DNA from: Legionella beliardensis
GTDB taxonomy: Bacteria; Pseudomonadota; Gammaproteobacteria; Legionellales; Legionellaceae
Length of the DNA: 64,000 nucleotides
Direction: 5' to 3'
Assembly (NCBI RefSeq): GCF_900452395.1
Contig: NZ_UGNV01000001.1
Location: 124,001 to 188,000, forward strand
Of this stretch, positions 45,580-53,806 are shown in pieces; positions within the stretch are counted from its first letter, which is position 1, and each line of letters begins with the position of its first letter. The notes beneath the pieces were generated by a model. The model had not been told where the DNA came from, did no database searches, and was given only the letters and a program-made list of their open reading frames with translations. The translations under genes were made by a program, and so were the position numbers.

Positions 45580-46047
45580 GTGTTAAGTGAGTTTCTTTCC
45601 TGGCAAAATATTGCTGATATGGCTTGGCTATTATTATTACTATTGCTCCTTAAGCATTTTTGGCAAGATAGGCAAAACCTATTAAAGGCACACGCCTGGT
45701 TTTTAACCAAAGGGCGAATTACCCGTTTTCTATGGACTAAAGATGGTTACCATTTATGGCCTAAAATAGAATACACATATCAAGTATATGATCGAGATTT
45801 TCTTGGGGAGTACTTCTTTTTAGATACCTCGCATAATAATCCTAATAGTAAATATTCTCGCAGAGTCGCTTATCGTGCAGCGATGGCGTTTGAAAAGAAC
45901 GAAGACATTGATGTTTTTTATAATCCTAGTGATCCACGCCAAGCTGTATTAGATGTGCGGATCCCAACTAAGCTTAATTTTATTATTTTTTTATTAGTTT
46001 GTCTTATTGTGGTGCATTTAGGGGTGGTTCTGTACCGGTTTCTTTAG
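45580..46047 (+). CDS. DUF3592 membrane protein
   Basis: A 155-residue protein starting at GTG after AGGATGG. An N-terminal membrane segment (about 13-26), a beta-rich extracytoplasmic domain (RITRFLWTKDGYHLWPKIEY, then VFYNPSDPRQAVLD), and a second membrane segment (about 133-153) fit DUF3592, a family of unknown role in bacterial membranes. The last 44 bases overlap the 3' end of the convergent IcmL-like gene. Confidence 0.75.
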   Translation: MLSEFLSWQNIADMAWLLLLLLLLKHFWQDRQNLLKAHAWFLTKGRITRFLWTKDGYHLWPKIEYTYQVYDRDFLGEYFFLDTSHNNPNSKYSRRVAYRAAMAFEKNEDIDVFYNPSDPRQAVLDVRIPTKLNFIIFLLVCLIVVHLGVVLYRFL

Positions 46048-46525
46048 AGGGTTTGCATTCGCATGGTGGCTCAATAACCTTTGCTTTTAAAGAGTTAATA
46101 GCCAGCCCTCGCACGCCCTGGCCGCTAGGTGCTTGATTAAAATTAATAGTCACTTCTAGGGTTTGCTTTTGTTGATATTGAGGATTTTTATAAACAACCA
46201 GCACAGGCATTGTTGCTTGCCATTGGCCTTGGCCTAGGCTTTTTACGGCTGGCGGCATGGTCGCCACAGCGCTAACAAAATAATTATTTTTCATAATAGC
46301 TTCTGGAAGTTTTGATGCATTAAGGGCATTGCTATAAGCAGTCCACCCTTGCGCTGTGAAATAACGGGCGATATCGCGCTGACGTTGTATAAAATTAGAA
46401 TAGCTATACGTATAAGTAGCTACAATTGCTTCATTAGCCCAAACAGCTAGCTGCGTGTCGTCTGCATAGCTTAGTAAAGGGCAGACAAGTAATAAAACTT
46501 GAGTTAACTTAATGAGTTGACGCAT
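46004..46525 (-). CDS. IcmL/DotI-family paralog with a signal peptide
   Basis: A 173-residue protein similar to the periplasmic domain of IcmL (DotI), a core part of the Legionella Dot/Icm type IVB system. Shared features are AVWANEAIVATYTYSYSNF, ARYFTAQGWTAY, YFVSAVATMPPAV and MPVLVVYKNPQY. Unlike true DotI, which has a membrane helix, residues 1-21 are a cleavable signal peptide (LLSYADD). The tail has CECKPSKETGTEPP. It is away from any dot/icm locus. It could modify or compete with the machine, or be unrelated in function. Its 3' end overlaps the DUF3592 gene. Confidence 0.8.
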   Translation of the reverse strand: MRQLIKLTQVLLLVCPLLSYADDTQLAVWANEAIVATYTYSYSNFIQRQRDIARYFTAQGWTAYSNALNASKLPEAIMKNNYFVSAVATMPPAVKSLGQGQWQATMPVLVVYKNPQYQQKQTLEVTINFNQAPSGQGVRGLAINSLKAKVIEPPCECKPSKETGTEPPLNAPQ

Positions 46526-46719
46526 GACTTAATCCTTGTTTTTAATATAAACTGCGTTAGTCAACATGATTATACTACAAATCATTTCTAAGCTATTTGT
46601 TGATAACTGATTAATTGTGATATTCTGCGCAAAAGTAGGCAGAAAGTAAAATTATTATTCTTGGTCAAATAAGTAAAGAAAACGATTACCGCGGTACCTA
46701 ACAATGTGAAGCAAATGTT

Positions 46720-46795
46720 ATGGATACCGTGGTCAAGCCACGGTATTTCGGAGCTGAAGTAGGTAAGAGAAAAACCGAATGACCGCGGTATCCAT
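46720..46795. repeat. REP/BIME-like palindrome pair, copy B
   Basis: ATGGATACCGTGGTCAAGCC then ACGGTATTTCG, and after about 30 bases the opposite partner ACCGCGGTATCCAT. The first half is identical to that of copy D at 51579. Confidence 0.8.
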
Positions 46796-46901
46796 CGGAA
46801 TGGTAAGAAGTGTAGCCTGGGTGCAGGTCCGAAGGGCCGGAACCCGGGTTTCACTGCGTTTCGCCTGGGCTACTTTGCGGTAAGTGTAGGTACGAGAAAA
46901 A

Positions 46902-46933
46902 ACGAATTACCGCGGCTTGAACGCGGTATCCAT
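46902..46933. repeat. REP-like half element, copy C
   Basis: A single palindromic half (ACGAATTACCGCGGCTTGAA followed by CGCGGTATCCAT), nearly identical to the right half of copy D. Confidence 0.75.
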
Positions 46934-47215
46934 GGTTGGCTTTCCTAAATACTGTGACTCGCTGTAGGTACTTCCCAAAAATGCATCAAAGTAGTAGCTT
47001 TCCAAACCGTCTTTACTTGAAGACAAACTGCAAGTTGCGCGATGTCTTGCGCCTATTAGTTTATCATTTAGTTTTATTTGGATATTGAGCACTGTAAGAA
47101 TTTAAGAATTAAATCTTGGGCTAAGGTATGTCTTATTGCTAAGCCTAATTCGTTGCGGAACAGCGTTTGACTAAGAGTAATTTTTATTACCTAATAATTA
47201 ATAAGGAGGAAAAGG

Positions 47216-48958
47216 TTGGCACGCAAGAATAGTCCTTTTTATTTTGCTAACCGTGAAAATGTTAGCCGCTTTCTCAATCGTTGGGATCTTTTATTATTGA
47301 TTTTAGTCCTAACCATTTTAGGCTTACTAGGTTGGACGGGTCAACAGATGGCTGTTCCTTACCAGTTGGGCGATCCATTACCTATTTCACTTGATCCATC
47401 TAAATTGCCCTTTTATGCAGCACGTACGGTGTTGCGGATGTTTATTGCTTTAATTTTATCTATTTTATTTACATTTATTGTAGGAACGCTAGCAAGTAAG
47501 AATCGGCGTGCTGAGCAAATTATTATTCCTGCGATTGATATTTTGCAATCAGTGCCGGTGTTAAGCTTCTTATCAATCACCGTCACAGGATTTATTCATT
47601 TATTTCCCAATAGTTTATTAGGGCCAGAATGTGCTTCTATTTTCGCTATTTTTACAGCGCAAGTTTGGAATATTACCTTTGGTTTTTATCAATCGTTAAA
47701 AACCTTACCGGAAGACTTAAAAGAAGCCGCGTCCATGTTTCAATTATCAGCTTGGCAACGTTTTTGGAAAGTTGAAGTGCCGTTTTCCATGTCAAGCCTG
47801 CTGTGGAATATGATGATTTCTATGTCGGCTAGCTGGTTTTTTGTTGTACTTTCTGAAGCCATTGTTGTTGCCCATCAGCATATTCGCCTACCTGGGGTAG
47901 GTTCTTATATTGCTGTAGCTATCGAGCAGCATAATTTAGCGGCGGTGGGTTATGCTATTTTAACCATGATTATCGTTATTTTTCTTTATGATCAAATTCT
48001 TTTTAGACCATTAATTGCTTGGTCTGAAAAATTCAAAATGGAACAATCTCCCGATGAACAGGAATATCAGTCTTGGTTAATTGATTTAATTCGTGGCAGT
48101 CAATTAATGAAGCGCCTACGCAATAATGCTGCCATTGTTAAAGAAAAATTTATTAATGCTCGTTGGCTTAGTAAAGGGCCGCCAGCTAGTAAGGAAATTG
48201 ATATTCGTCATCAAAAACGTATCGATTGGATTTGGAATAGTATTGTATTAATTGGTATTGCAAGCGGGGGTTGGTTTTTATTAGAATTTATTCTAGCTAA
48301 ATTAAAAATTAGCGATATCTTATATGTTTTCGCGCTAGGGGCCGCAACAGGTACGCGCGTTATTATTTTAATTATTTTAAGTTCTCTCATTTGGATTCCA
48401 GTTGGTGTTTGGATTGGCTTAAGGCCACGGGTTGCTCAAAAGATACAACCTATTATCCAATTTGTTGCAGCATTTCCGGCAAATTTATTTTATCCTCTAA
48501 TTGTCATTGCCATCGTTCGCTTTAATTTGAGTGTAGAAATTTGGGTCACGCCTTTAATGATTCTGGGTACACAATGGTATATTTTATTTAATGTGATTGC
48601 TGGTGCATCAACCATTCCGCGTGATCTTTATCTGGCTGCAGATAACTTTGGTTTGTCGGGCTGGCTGTGGTGGAAGCGCCTTGCGCTACCTGGTATTTTT
48701 CCATTTTATATAACAGGTGCTATTACGGCTGCGGGTGGTGCTTGGAACGCGAGCATTGTTGCTGAATGGGTTAGCTGGGGTAATACCACCCTAAAGGCGA
48801 CTGGCCTTGGTGAATATATCCAAGCAAGTACGTTAGCAGGTGATTTTCCTAGAATTGCTTTAGGCACCGGCATGATGTGTTTATATGTGCTAGCCTTTAA
48901 TCATCTCTTATGGCGTCCTTTGTATCGTCTAGCACATGAGCGTTTTAATTTTAATTGA
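47216..48958 (+). CDS. ABC transporter permease with two fused domains
   Basis: A 580-residue inner-membrane protein starting at TTG after a very strong AAGGAGG site. Two binding-protein-dependent permease domains occur in one chain: about 70-270 (EEL-like loop LPEDLKEAASMFQLSAWQRF) and about 370-570 (IPRDLYLAADNFGLSGWLWW). This is the nitrate/sulfonate/bicarbonate (NitT/TauT) class. The ATPase gene follows after 15 bp. There is no binding protein in the operon, so the substrate cannot be named. Confidence 0.88.
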   Translation: MARKNSPFYFANRENVSRFLNRWDLLLLILVLTILGLLGWTGQQMAVPYQLGDPLPISLDPSKLPFYAARTVLRMFIALILSILFTFIVGTLASKNRRAEQIIIPAIDILQSVPVLSFLSITVTGFIHLFPNSLLGPECASIFAIFTAQVWNITFGFYQSLKTLPEDLKEAASMFQLSAWQRFWKVEVPFSMSSLLWNMMISMSASWFFVVLSEAIVVAHQHIRLPGVGSYIAVAIEQHNLAAVGYAILTMIIVIFLYDQILFRPLIAWSEKFKMEQSPDEQEYQSWLIDLIRGSQLMKRLRNNAAIVKEKFINARWLSKGPPASKEIDIRHQKRIDWIWNSIVLIGIASGGWFLLEFILAKLKISDILYVFALGAATGTRVIILIILSSLIWIPVGVWIGLRPRVAQKIQPIIQFVAAFPANLFYPLIVIAIVRFNLSVEIWVTPLMILGTQWYILFNVIAGASTIPRDLYLAADNFGLSGWLWWKRLALPGIFPFYITGAITAAGGAWNASIVAEWVSWGNTTLKATGLGEYIQASTLAGDFPRIALGTGMMCLYVLAFNHLLWRPLYRLAHERFNFN

Positions 48959-48973
48959 GGTTTCTATAGGCTT

Positions 48974-50296
48974 ATGCCCAATACAATTATTGAATTAGAA
49001 AATTGTCGAAAATCCTTCAAAAAAGCATCCACCCAAGAGCTCTTGGTTCTTGAGGATGTTAATTTAAAGCTTTATGAGGGAGAAATCGTGGCCTTACTTG
49101 GCAAGTCAGGTTCAGGTAAGTCAACGCTATTACGTATCATTGCAGGATTAGTTCCTCCTTCATCAGGTAAGGTTACCTATCGTGGCCAACCGGTCACAAA
49201 ACCTGTTGCAGGAATTGCTATGGTCTTTCAATCATTTGCGTTAATGCCATGGCTAACTGTATTAGAAAATGTAGAATTAGGTTTGGAAGCACAAGGTATA
49301 GGCCGAGAAGAGCGCCGCCATCGGGCTATTGAAGCGATCGATATTATTGGCCTAGACGGTTTTGAATCGGCCTTTCCTAAAGAGTTATCAGGCGGTATGC
49401 GGCAACGAGTAGGTTTTGCTCGCGCATTGGTTATTAACCCAGATGTTTTATTGATGGATGAACCATTTTCAGCATTAGATGTTTTAACAGCTGAGAATTT
49501 AAAATCGGATTTATTAAATCTTTGGCAAGAAAAAAAGACCAATACCAATGGTATTTTATTGGTAACGCATAACATTGAAGAAGCAGCCATGCTTGCTGAC
49601 AGAATTATTATTTTTGGTAGCGATCCTGGGTATATTCGTACGGAATTGCAAGTGGCTATGCCGCAACCTCGTAATCCTGATACTGCTGAGTTTCAAGCCT
49701 TAGTTGATGAAATTTATACAGTCATGACCACGAGACTACAGGAAAAAGCAAAACGCTCTCATCGCGAACGACAAATAAGTCTCGGGTATCGGTTACCGGA
49801 TGTTGATCCTTCTGAGTTATCAGGCTTGATTGAAACAATGACTTCATTTAGTGAGCGTATTGATTTACCTGAGCTTGCTGACGAATTAATGATGAATATT
49901 GATGACTTATTCCCCTTACTTGAAACATTGGAAATTCTAGGTTTTGCTCGTGTTTCAGATGGCGATATTCAATTAACGGAATTAGGTAGGCAATTTGCTA
50001 GTGCTGATTTACAAACTCGAAAACAGATCTTTACCAAACGTTTATTAGATAAGGTGCCTTTAGCGCGTTATATTCGTCATGTATTGGATGAGAAAGTTGG
50101 GCACCGTGTGTCGGAAGAGCGTTTTCTGACTAAGTTAGAAGATTATTTTAGTGAAAAAGAAGCTGAACGTGTACTGCGCACCATGATTGATTGGGGACGT
50201 TATGCTGAAATTTTTGCTTATGATTTTAATACAGGTGTTCTAAGTTTAGAAAACCCAGGCATATCTGATCATGTGAAGGATGAATCACCCTATTAA
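48974..50296 (+). CDS. ABC transporter ATPase with C-terminal AAA-associated domain
   Basis: A 440-residue nucleotide-binding subunit. Walker A (GKSGSGKST, 43-51), signature LSGGMRQRVGFARAL and Walker B VLLMDEPFSALD are intact in the first 250 residues. The last 170 residues form the extra domain seen in some NitT/TauT-type ATPases (ELADELMMNIDDLFPLLETL), predicted as winged-helix-like and possibly regulatory. It follows the double permease and works with it. Confidence 0.88.
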   Translation: MPNTIIELENCRKSFKKASTQELLVLEDVNLKLYEGEIVALLGKSGSGKSTLLRIIAGLVPPSSGKVTYRGQPVTKPVAGIAMVFQSFALMPWLTVLENVELGLEAQGIGREERRHRAIEAIDIIGLDGFESAFPKELSGGMRQRVGFARALVINPDVLLMDEPFSALDVLTAENLKSDLLNLWQEKKTNTNGILLVTHNIEEAAMLADRIIIFGSDPGYIRTELQVAMPQPRNPDTAEFQALVDEIYTVMTTRLQEKAKRSHRERQISLGYRLPDVDPSELSGLIETMTSFSERIDLPELADELMMNIDDLFPLLETLEILGFARVSDGDIQLTELGRQFASADLQTRKQIFTKRLLDKVPLARYIRHVLDEKVGHRVSEERFLTKLEDYFSEKEAERVLRTMIDWGRYAEIFAYDFNTGVLSLENPGISDHVKDESPY

Positions 50297-50371
50297 CAAG
50301 GGTAGCTTTTAACAAGGTATTGCGTTGAAGATTATCTTTACTGGCAAACATTATTTGGATTTAAGATTAGT

Positions 50372-51499
50372 ATGAGAGATACCTACCTTGGGTTAGCAAA
50401 ATTTGCGCTTGATACGCCGTGTTTAGTACTTGATAAAGCTAAACTACTGCATAATTTACAAGTCATGCAGAACCATGCAAGACTTAATCACGTTAAGATT
50501 AGGCCACATGTTAAAACACATAAGTGCTCAACGTTAGCAGCCCTACAGCTTACGTATGGTGCAATTGGTATTAGTGCTGCTAAAGTTGCTGAAGCAGAAG
50601 TATTAATTGCAGCCGGTATTCGCAATATTTTAATTACTTCCCCTCTAGTCACTACTCATAAAATAGCAAGGCTTCTCGCTTGTATTAAACAGGCGCCTGA
50701 AACCATGGTGGTTGTTGATAATGAAACTAATGCGGTCGCTTTAAATGAGGCAGCTGCGGCGGAGAAGCTAAGTATTAATGTGTTAATTGATATCGATCCT
50801 GGAATAGGACGTACTGGCATAAGGCCTGAACAAGCCATTGATTTTGGCAAACAAATACAGTCGTTGCAATCGCTACAGCTAAAAGGTCTGCAGTGTTATG
50901 CTGGTAATTTACAGCATATAAGCTGTTATGAAGAACGAAAAAAAGCATCTTTAGCAATCATGCAAATGGCTAGTGACTTGGTTAAGCAGTTTAAGCAAGT
51001 TGGTTTACCCTGTTCAATATTAACCGGTACGGGGACTGGAACCTATGACATAGATATTCTTGCATCTGAAGTGACAGAACTTCAGCCTGGTTCTTACACC
51101 GTCATGGATGTTGAGTATAAAAGAATAGGCTCAAAAGATGATTTAAATTACTTTCAAACATTTAAACCTGCGATGACATTATTAACAACCGTGATTAGTG
51201 CTAATAGGAATGAACACGTTACAGTAGATGCGGGCACAAAATCTATTTATTTTGATGTTAAACACCGTCCTGAAATTATTAAACCTCATGGGTTAGAGTA
51301 CCAGTGGGGTGGGTTTGGTGATGAGCATGGCAAAGTAACAGCCGCAGCTAATGGCATATTACCTAAACTTGGCGAAGTAATCGAATTAATCGTGCCGCAT
51401 TGTGACCCGACTATCAACTTATTCGATAAATTTTTTGTTTGTGAAAATGATCAAGTGGTTGATGTTTGGGGTATTGATTTAAGAGGTAAGTCACAGTAG
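50372..51499 (+). CDS. D-threonine aldolase / D-serine dehydratase-like PLP enzyme
   Basis: A 375-residue fold type III PLP enzyme. PLP Lys48 lies in RPHVKTHK at the start of an alanine-racemase-like barrel. The C-terminal metal site appears as HCDPT with the upstream conserved residues. These enzymes split D-threonine or dehydrate D-serine using PLP and a divalent metal. The substrate is not decided by sequence alone. It lies 75 bp after the ABC ATPase gene in the same direction, so co-transcription is possible. Confidence 0.82.
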   Translation: MRDTYLGLAKFALDTPCLVLDKAKLLHNLQVMQNHARLNHVKIRPHVKTHKCSTLAALQLTYGAIGISAAKVAEAEVLIAAGIRNILITSPLVTTHKIARLLACIKQAPETMVVVDNETNAVALNEAAAAEKLSINVLIDIDPGIGRTGIRPEQAIDFGKQIQSLQSLQLKGLQCYAGNLQHISCYEERKKASLAIMQMASDLVKQFKQVGLPCSILTGTGTGTYDIDILASEVTELQPGSYTVMDVEYKRIGSKDDLNYFQTFKPAMTLLTTVISANRNEHVTVDAGTKSIYFDVKHRPEIIKPHGLEYQWGGFGDEHGKVTAAANGILPKLGEVIELIVPHCDPTINLFDKFFVCENDQVVDVWGIDLRGKSQ

Positions 51500-51578
51500 G
51501 TTTAGTAAGAGGAACATGGCATTTGCAACAAGTAATTAAAAGAAAATGCCTTATACAAATACTACTGTTGTATCCTTT

Positions 51579-51668
51579 ATGGATACCGTGGTCAAGCCAC
51601 GGTATTTCGAAGTAGGGTAAAATCGATAAAAAAACAATGAATTACCGCGGCTTGACCGCGGTATCCAT
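51579..51668. repeat. REP/BIME-like palindrome pair, copy D
   Basis: The cleanest copy: ATACCGTGG-TCAAG-CCACGGTAT, about 35 bases, then TACCGCGG-CTTGA-CCGCGGTA, bounded by ATGG and CCAT. Located between the convergent aldolase-like and dsbA genes. Confidence 0.85.
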
Positions 51669-51698
51669 GAATGGTACTGCTAACACATTGTACATCAC

Positions 51699-52319
51699 TT
51701 AAGACGCTTGTTTCTGTGTCGATTTATTAACTAAATAATCAAGAATTTTTACCAATCGCTCTTCACTTTGTGCCATTTGTAAATCAGTTTTATATTGACC
51801 ATTAATTATAAAGGATGGAACAACATTAATATGAAAACGTGCCATTTGCGCATTACCTTCATTGATTTTCATATCAACAGTTGTTGAATGGGTAAAAGCG
51901 CTCTCAGCCGTGTCTTTATCAATGCCTTGGTTGGTGAAGAAACTAACCATGGCTTGATCGGTATTAAGAGGTGTTTTATCGACTTGAATCGCTTTAAATA
52001 ATAGAGGATTTAATTTATCACTCATATTTAATAGGTCAGCCGTATAATATGCCTTAGCATAATAAGCCCAATCTTTATTGAAAATAACAGGCACGCGCGA
52101 AAACTGAACTTTTTTATCTTGCTGTTTAGCCCATTGGTTTAACGTGGCTTCAATGCGATAACACCACGGGCAACCAAAGCTAAAAAATTCAGTCACCAAC
52201 ACCTTATTTGCTGGGGTATGGGAAGAATTAATGACTTCATAGTCTTTCCCAGCAACAAAATCTTCTGCTCTAGCAAGCATTGGAAATAATAAAAAAAGCA
52301 CTAACAAACGTTTTAACAT
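51699..52319 (-). CDS. dsbA: DsbA-type periplasmic thiol oxidase, CPWC active site
   Basis: A 206-residue periplasmic thioredoxin-fold protein. A signal peptide covers about residues 1-18 (MLARAED). The active site is C50-P-W-C53 in FSFGCPWCYR; E. coli DsbA has CPHC at this place. The cis-Pro loop is VVPSFII. Legionella has DsbA1 and DsbA2; the size and absence of a dimerisation extension suit DsbA1. It introduces disulfides into exported proteins, potentially including the cysteine-containing porins in this window. Followed by cytochrome c4 on the same strand. Confidence 0.85.
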   Translation of the reverse strand: MLKRLLVLFLLFPMLARAEDFVAGKDYEVINSSHTPANKVLVTEFFSFGCPWCYRIEATLNQWAKQQDKKVQFSRVPVIFNKDWAYYAKAYYTADLLNMSDKLNPLLFKAIQVDKTPLNTDQAMVSFFTNQGIDKDTAESAFTHSTTVDMKINEGNAQMARFHINVVPSFIINGQYKTDLQMAQSEERLVKILDYLVNKSTQKQAS

Positions 52320-52345
52320 AATTTAGTTCTCACTTGAAAGTTTAA

Positions 52346-52493
52346 TAGACCTCTTGCATAACCGCTATCTTTTGCTTTATTGCGGCGTTATAACTGTTTC
52401 TGCGGTGCTCCTAATTACTCCATGTAAACTCCGCTCCTCGAAACATTTATGCCTTGCACTAAACCAAAATCTACCGGTTAGGCAAGAGGTCTA
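52346..52493. repeat. MITE-like element overlapping the cytochrome c4 stop
   Basis: A 148-bp element with 17-bp imperfect terminal inverted repeats (GACCTCTTGCATAACCG and CGGTTAGGCAAGAGGTC, one mismatch) flanked by TA on both sides, which suggests a TA target duplication. The right TA forms part of the TAG stop of the cytochrome c4 gene. A shorter relative is at 34473-34531. It carries no coding sequence. Confidence 0.8.
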
Positions 52494-53090
52494 ATGTAGT
52501 CCCTGCATATAATACGCAACTGCTTCCATGTCTTCTGGGTTCATGCGGTTGCTAATGTCACGCATAATTTCATTTAGATCATTGCTCCGTTTACCCTCTT
52601 TAAAGGTTTGTAGTTGTTGAATAGTATATTGAGCATGCTGGCCTGATAATACGGGAAAATTAGCTTGCGCATTTCCTGTACCACGCGGGCCATGACAAGC
52701 AATACAAGCCGTAATGTGTTTGTTTAAGTCGCCACCACGATAGATGGCTTCGCCACGTTTGACATATTTTTGTGGCGTAGCGCCTTGTGCCAATGGCAAT
52801 TTAGCATAATAAGCGGCTAATTCTTTAATATCCTGATCACTAAGGGTCGCTGCTATAGTAGTCATCACCGGTACATCGCGCGTCTTGACCTTTTTAAAAT
52901 CGTATAATTGCTTTTCTAAATAAGAAGCATGCTGACCAGCAATGTTTGGCCAGAGAGGATTAGTACTATTTCCCTGGGGGCCATGGCAAGCAACGCAAGT
53001 AGCGGCTTTTGCTGGTGCTACGGTTGTGTTATCAGCGGCTTGCACGGTAAATGTGCTTGCAAGAGCAATAGCAAAGACTATTTTTTTCAT
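52491..53090 (-). CDS. Cytochrome c4, di-heme
   Basis: A 199-residue periplasmic di-heme cytochrome. A signal peptide (about 1-18) is followed by two class I domains, with heme sites C32-VA-C35-H36 and C129-IA-C132-H133. MSH-type distal Met residues lie in VPVMTT and SNRMNPED. It donates electrons to terminal oxidases. I use the ATG at 53090 (ribosome site GAGGT), not an upstream start eight codons earlier. It is divergent from engB, a common gammaproteobacterial arrangement. The stop codon TAG is created by the inserted MITE-like repeat. Confidence 0.93.
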   Translation of the reverse strand: MKKIVFAIALASTFTVQAADNTTVAPAKAATCVACHGPQGNSTNPLWPNIAGQHASYLEKQLYDFKKVKTRDVPVMTTIAATLSDQDIKELAAYYAKLPLAQGATPQKYVKRGEAIYRGGDLNKHITACIACHGPRGTGNAQANFPVLSGQHAQYTIQQLQTFKEGKRSNDLNEIMRDISNRMNPEDMEAVAYYMQGLH

Positions 53091-53163
53091 GCTGACCTCA
53101 GAATTATCCTTCATTTAATGGTACACTGCTTACGTATAAATCCCAAAATGAAAATGTATAATA

Positions 53164-53766
53164 ATGTTAATTAATCCGTATTCAAAGGCCTATTTTTTAC
53201 AAAGTGCAGCACTTGTTTCGCAATTACCTAAAGATATGGGCTATGAGGTTGCATTTGCAGGGCGTTCTAATGCGGGAAAATCAAGCGCCTTGAATTGCTT
53301 AACAAATGTTAAACAATTAGCTCGCACGAGTAAAACCCCAGGCCGTACGCAGTTAATCAATTTATTTGCACTTGATGATGAGCGTCGGTTAGTTGATTTA
53401 CCTGGCTATGGCTATGCTAAAGTTGCTTTAAATGTTAAGCAGGCTTGGCAACAAAATTTAGCGCACTATTTGGAAGTTAGACAATGTTTACGTGGTTTAA
53501 TTTTACTAATGGATTGCCGACACCCATTAAAAGATTTAGATCAAATGATGATAGAGTGGGCAATTAGTAGGCAAATTCCAGTACATATTTTGCTCACTAA
53601 AGTTGATAAAATTAGCCGCAGTGAAGCTAAAAATACAGCGCTAAAGGTGCGTAAGCATTATGATTTGCTCCCAGAGCTAATCACGGTTCAGCTGTTTTCA
53701 TCCCTAAAAAAAGAAGGCGTTGATGAATTAATTCAGGTATTGAATAATTGGTATCAGTGGCCTTAA
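53164..53766 (+). CDS. engB: Ribosome biogenesis GTPase EngB/YihA
   Basis: A 200-residue essential GTPase for large-subunit assembly. G1 is [12 protein letters not shown]2 is TPGRTQ, G3 is DLPGYGYA, G4 is TKVDK, and G5 falls near QLFSSLKK. The length matches the family. The start lacks a good ribosome site, so initiation efficiency may be low. Divergent from cytochrome c4. Confidence 0.95.
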   Translation: MLINPYSKAYFLQSAALVSQLPKDMGYEVAFAGRSNAGKSSALNCLTNVKQLARTSKTPGRTQLINLFALDDERRLVDLPGYGYAKVALNVKQAWQQNLAHYLEVRQCLRGLILLMDCRHPLKDLDQMMIEWAISRQIPVHILLTKVDKISRSEAKNTALKVRKHYDLLPELITVQLFSSLKKEGVDELIQVLNNWYQWP

Positions 53767-53806
53767 GACTTAAGCTAAAAACAAAAGAATGTCATCATAC
53801 TCATAC

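Larger units (their letters stand above)
46526..47215. other. 690-bp intergenic region with clustered repeats
   Basis: It contains REP copies at 46720-46795 and 46902-46933, a partial unit at 46681-46698, and a palindromic GC-rich block at 46811-46872 that starts and ends with GTAGCC/GGCTAC. Short open frames here consist of repeat DNA and are not credible genes. Confidence 0.7.

Noticed and set aside
46588..46854. Open frame on the minus strand across the REP cluster
   Set aside because: Most of it is repeat DNA, with no ribosome site or recognisable protein.
46907..47092. 61-codon minus-strand open frame next to REP copy C
   Set aside because: Its 3' end lies in repeat DNA and the composition is not protein-like enough to support it.
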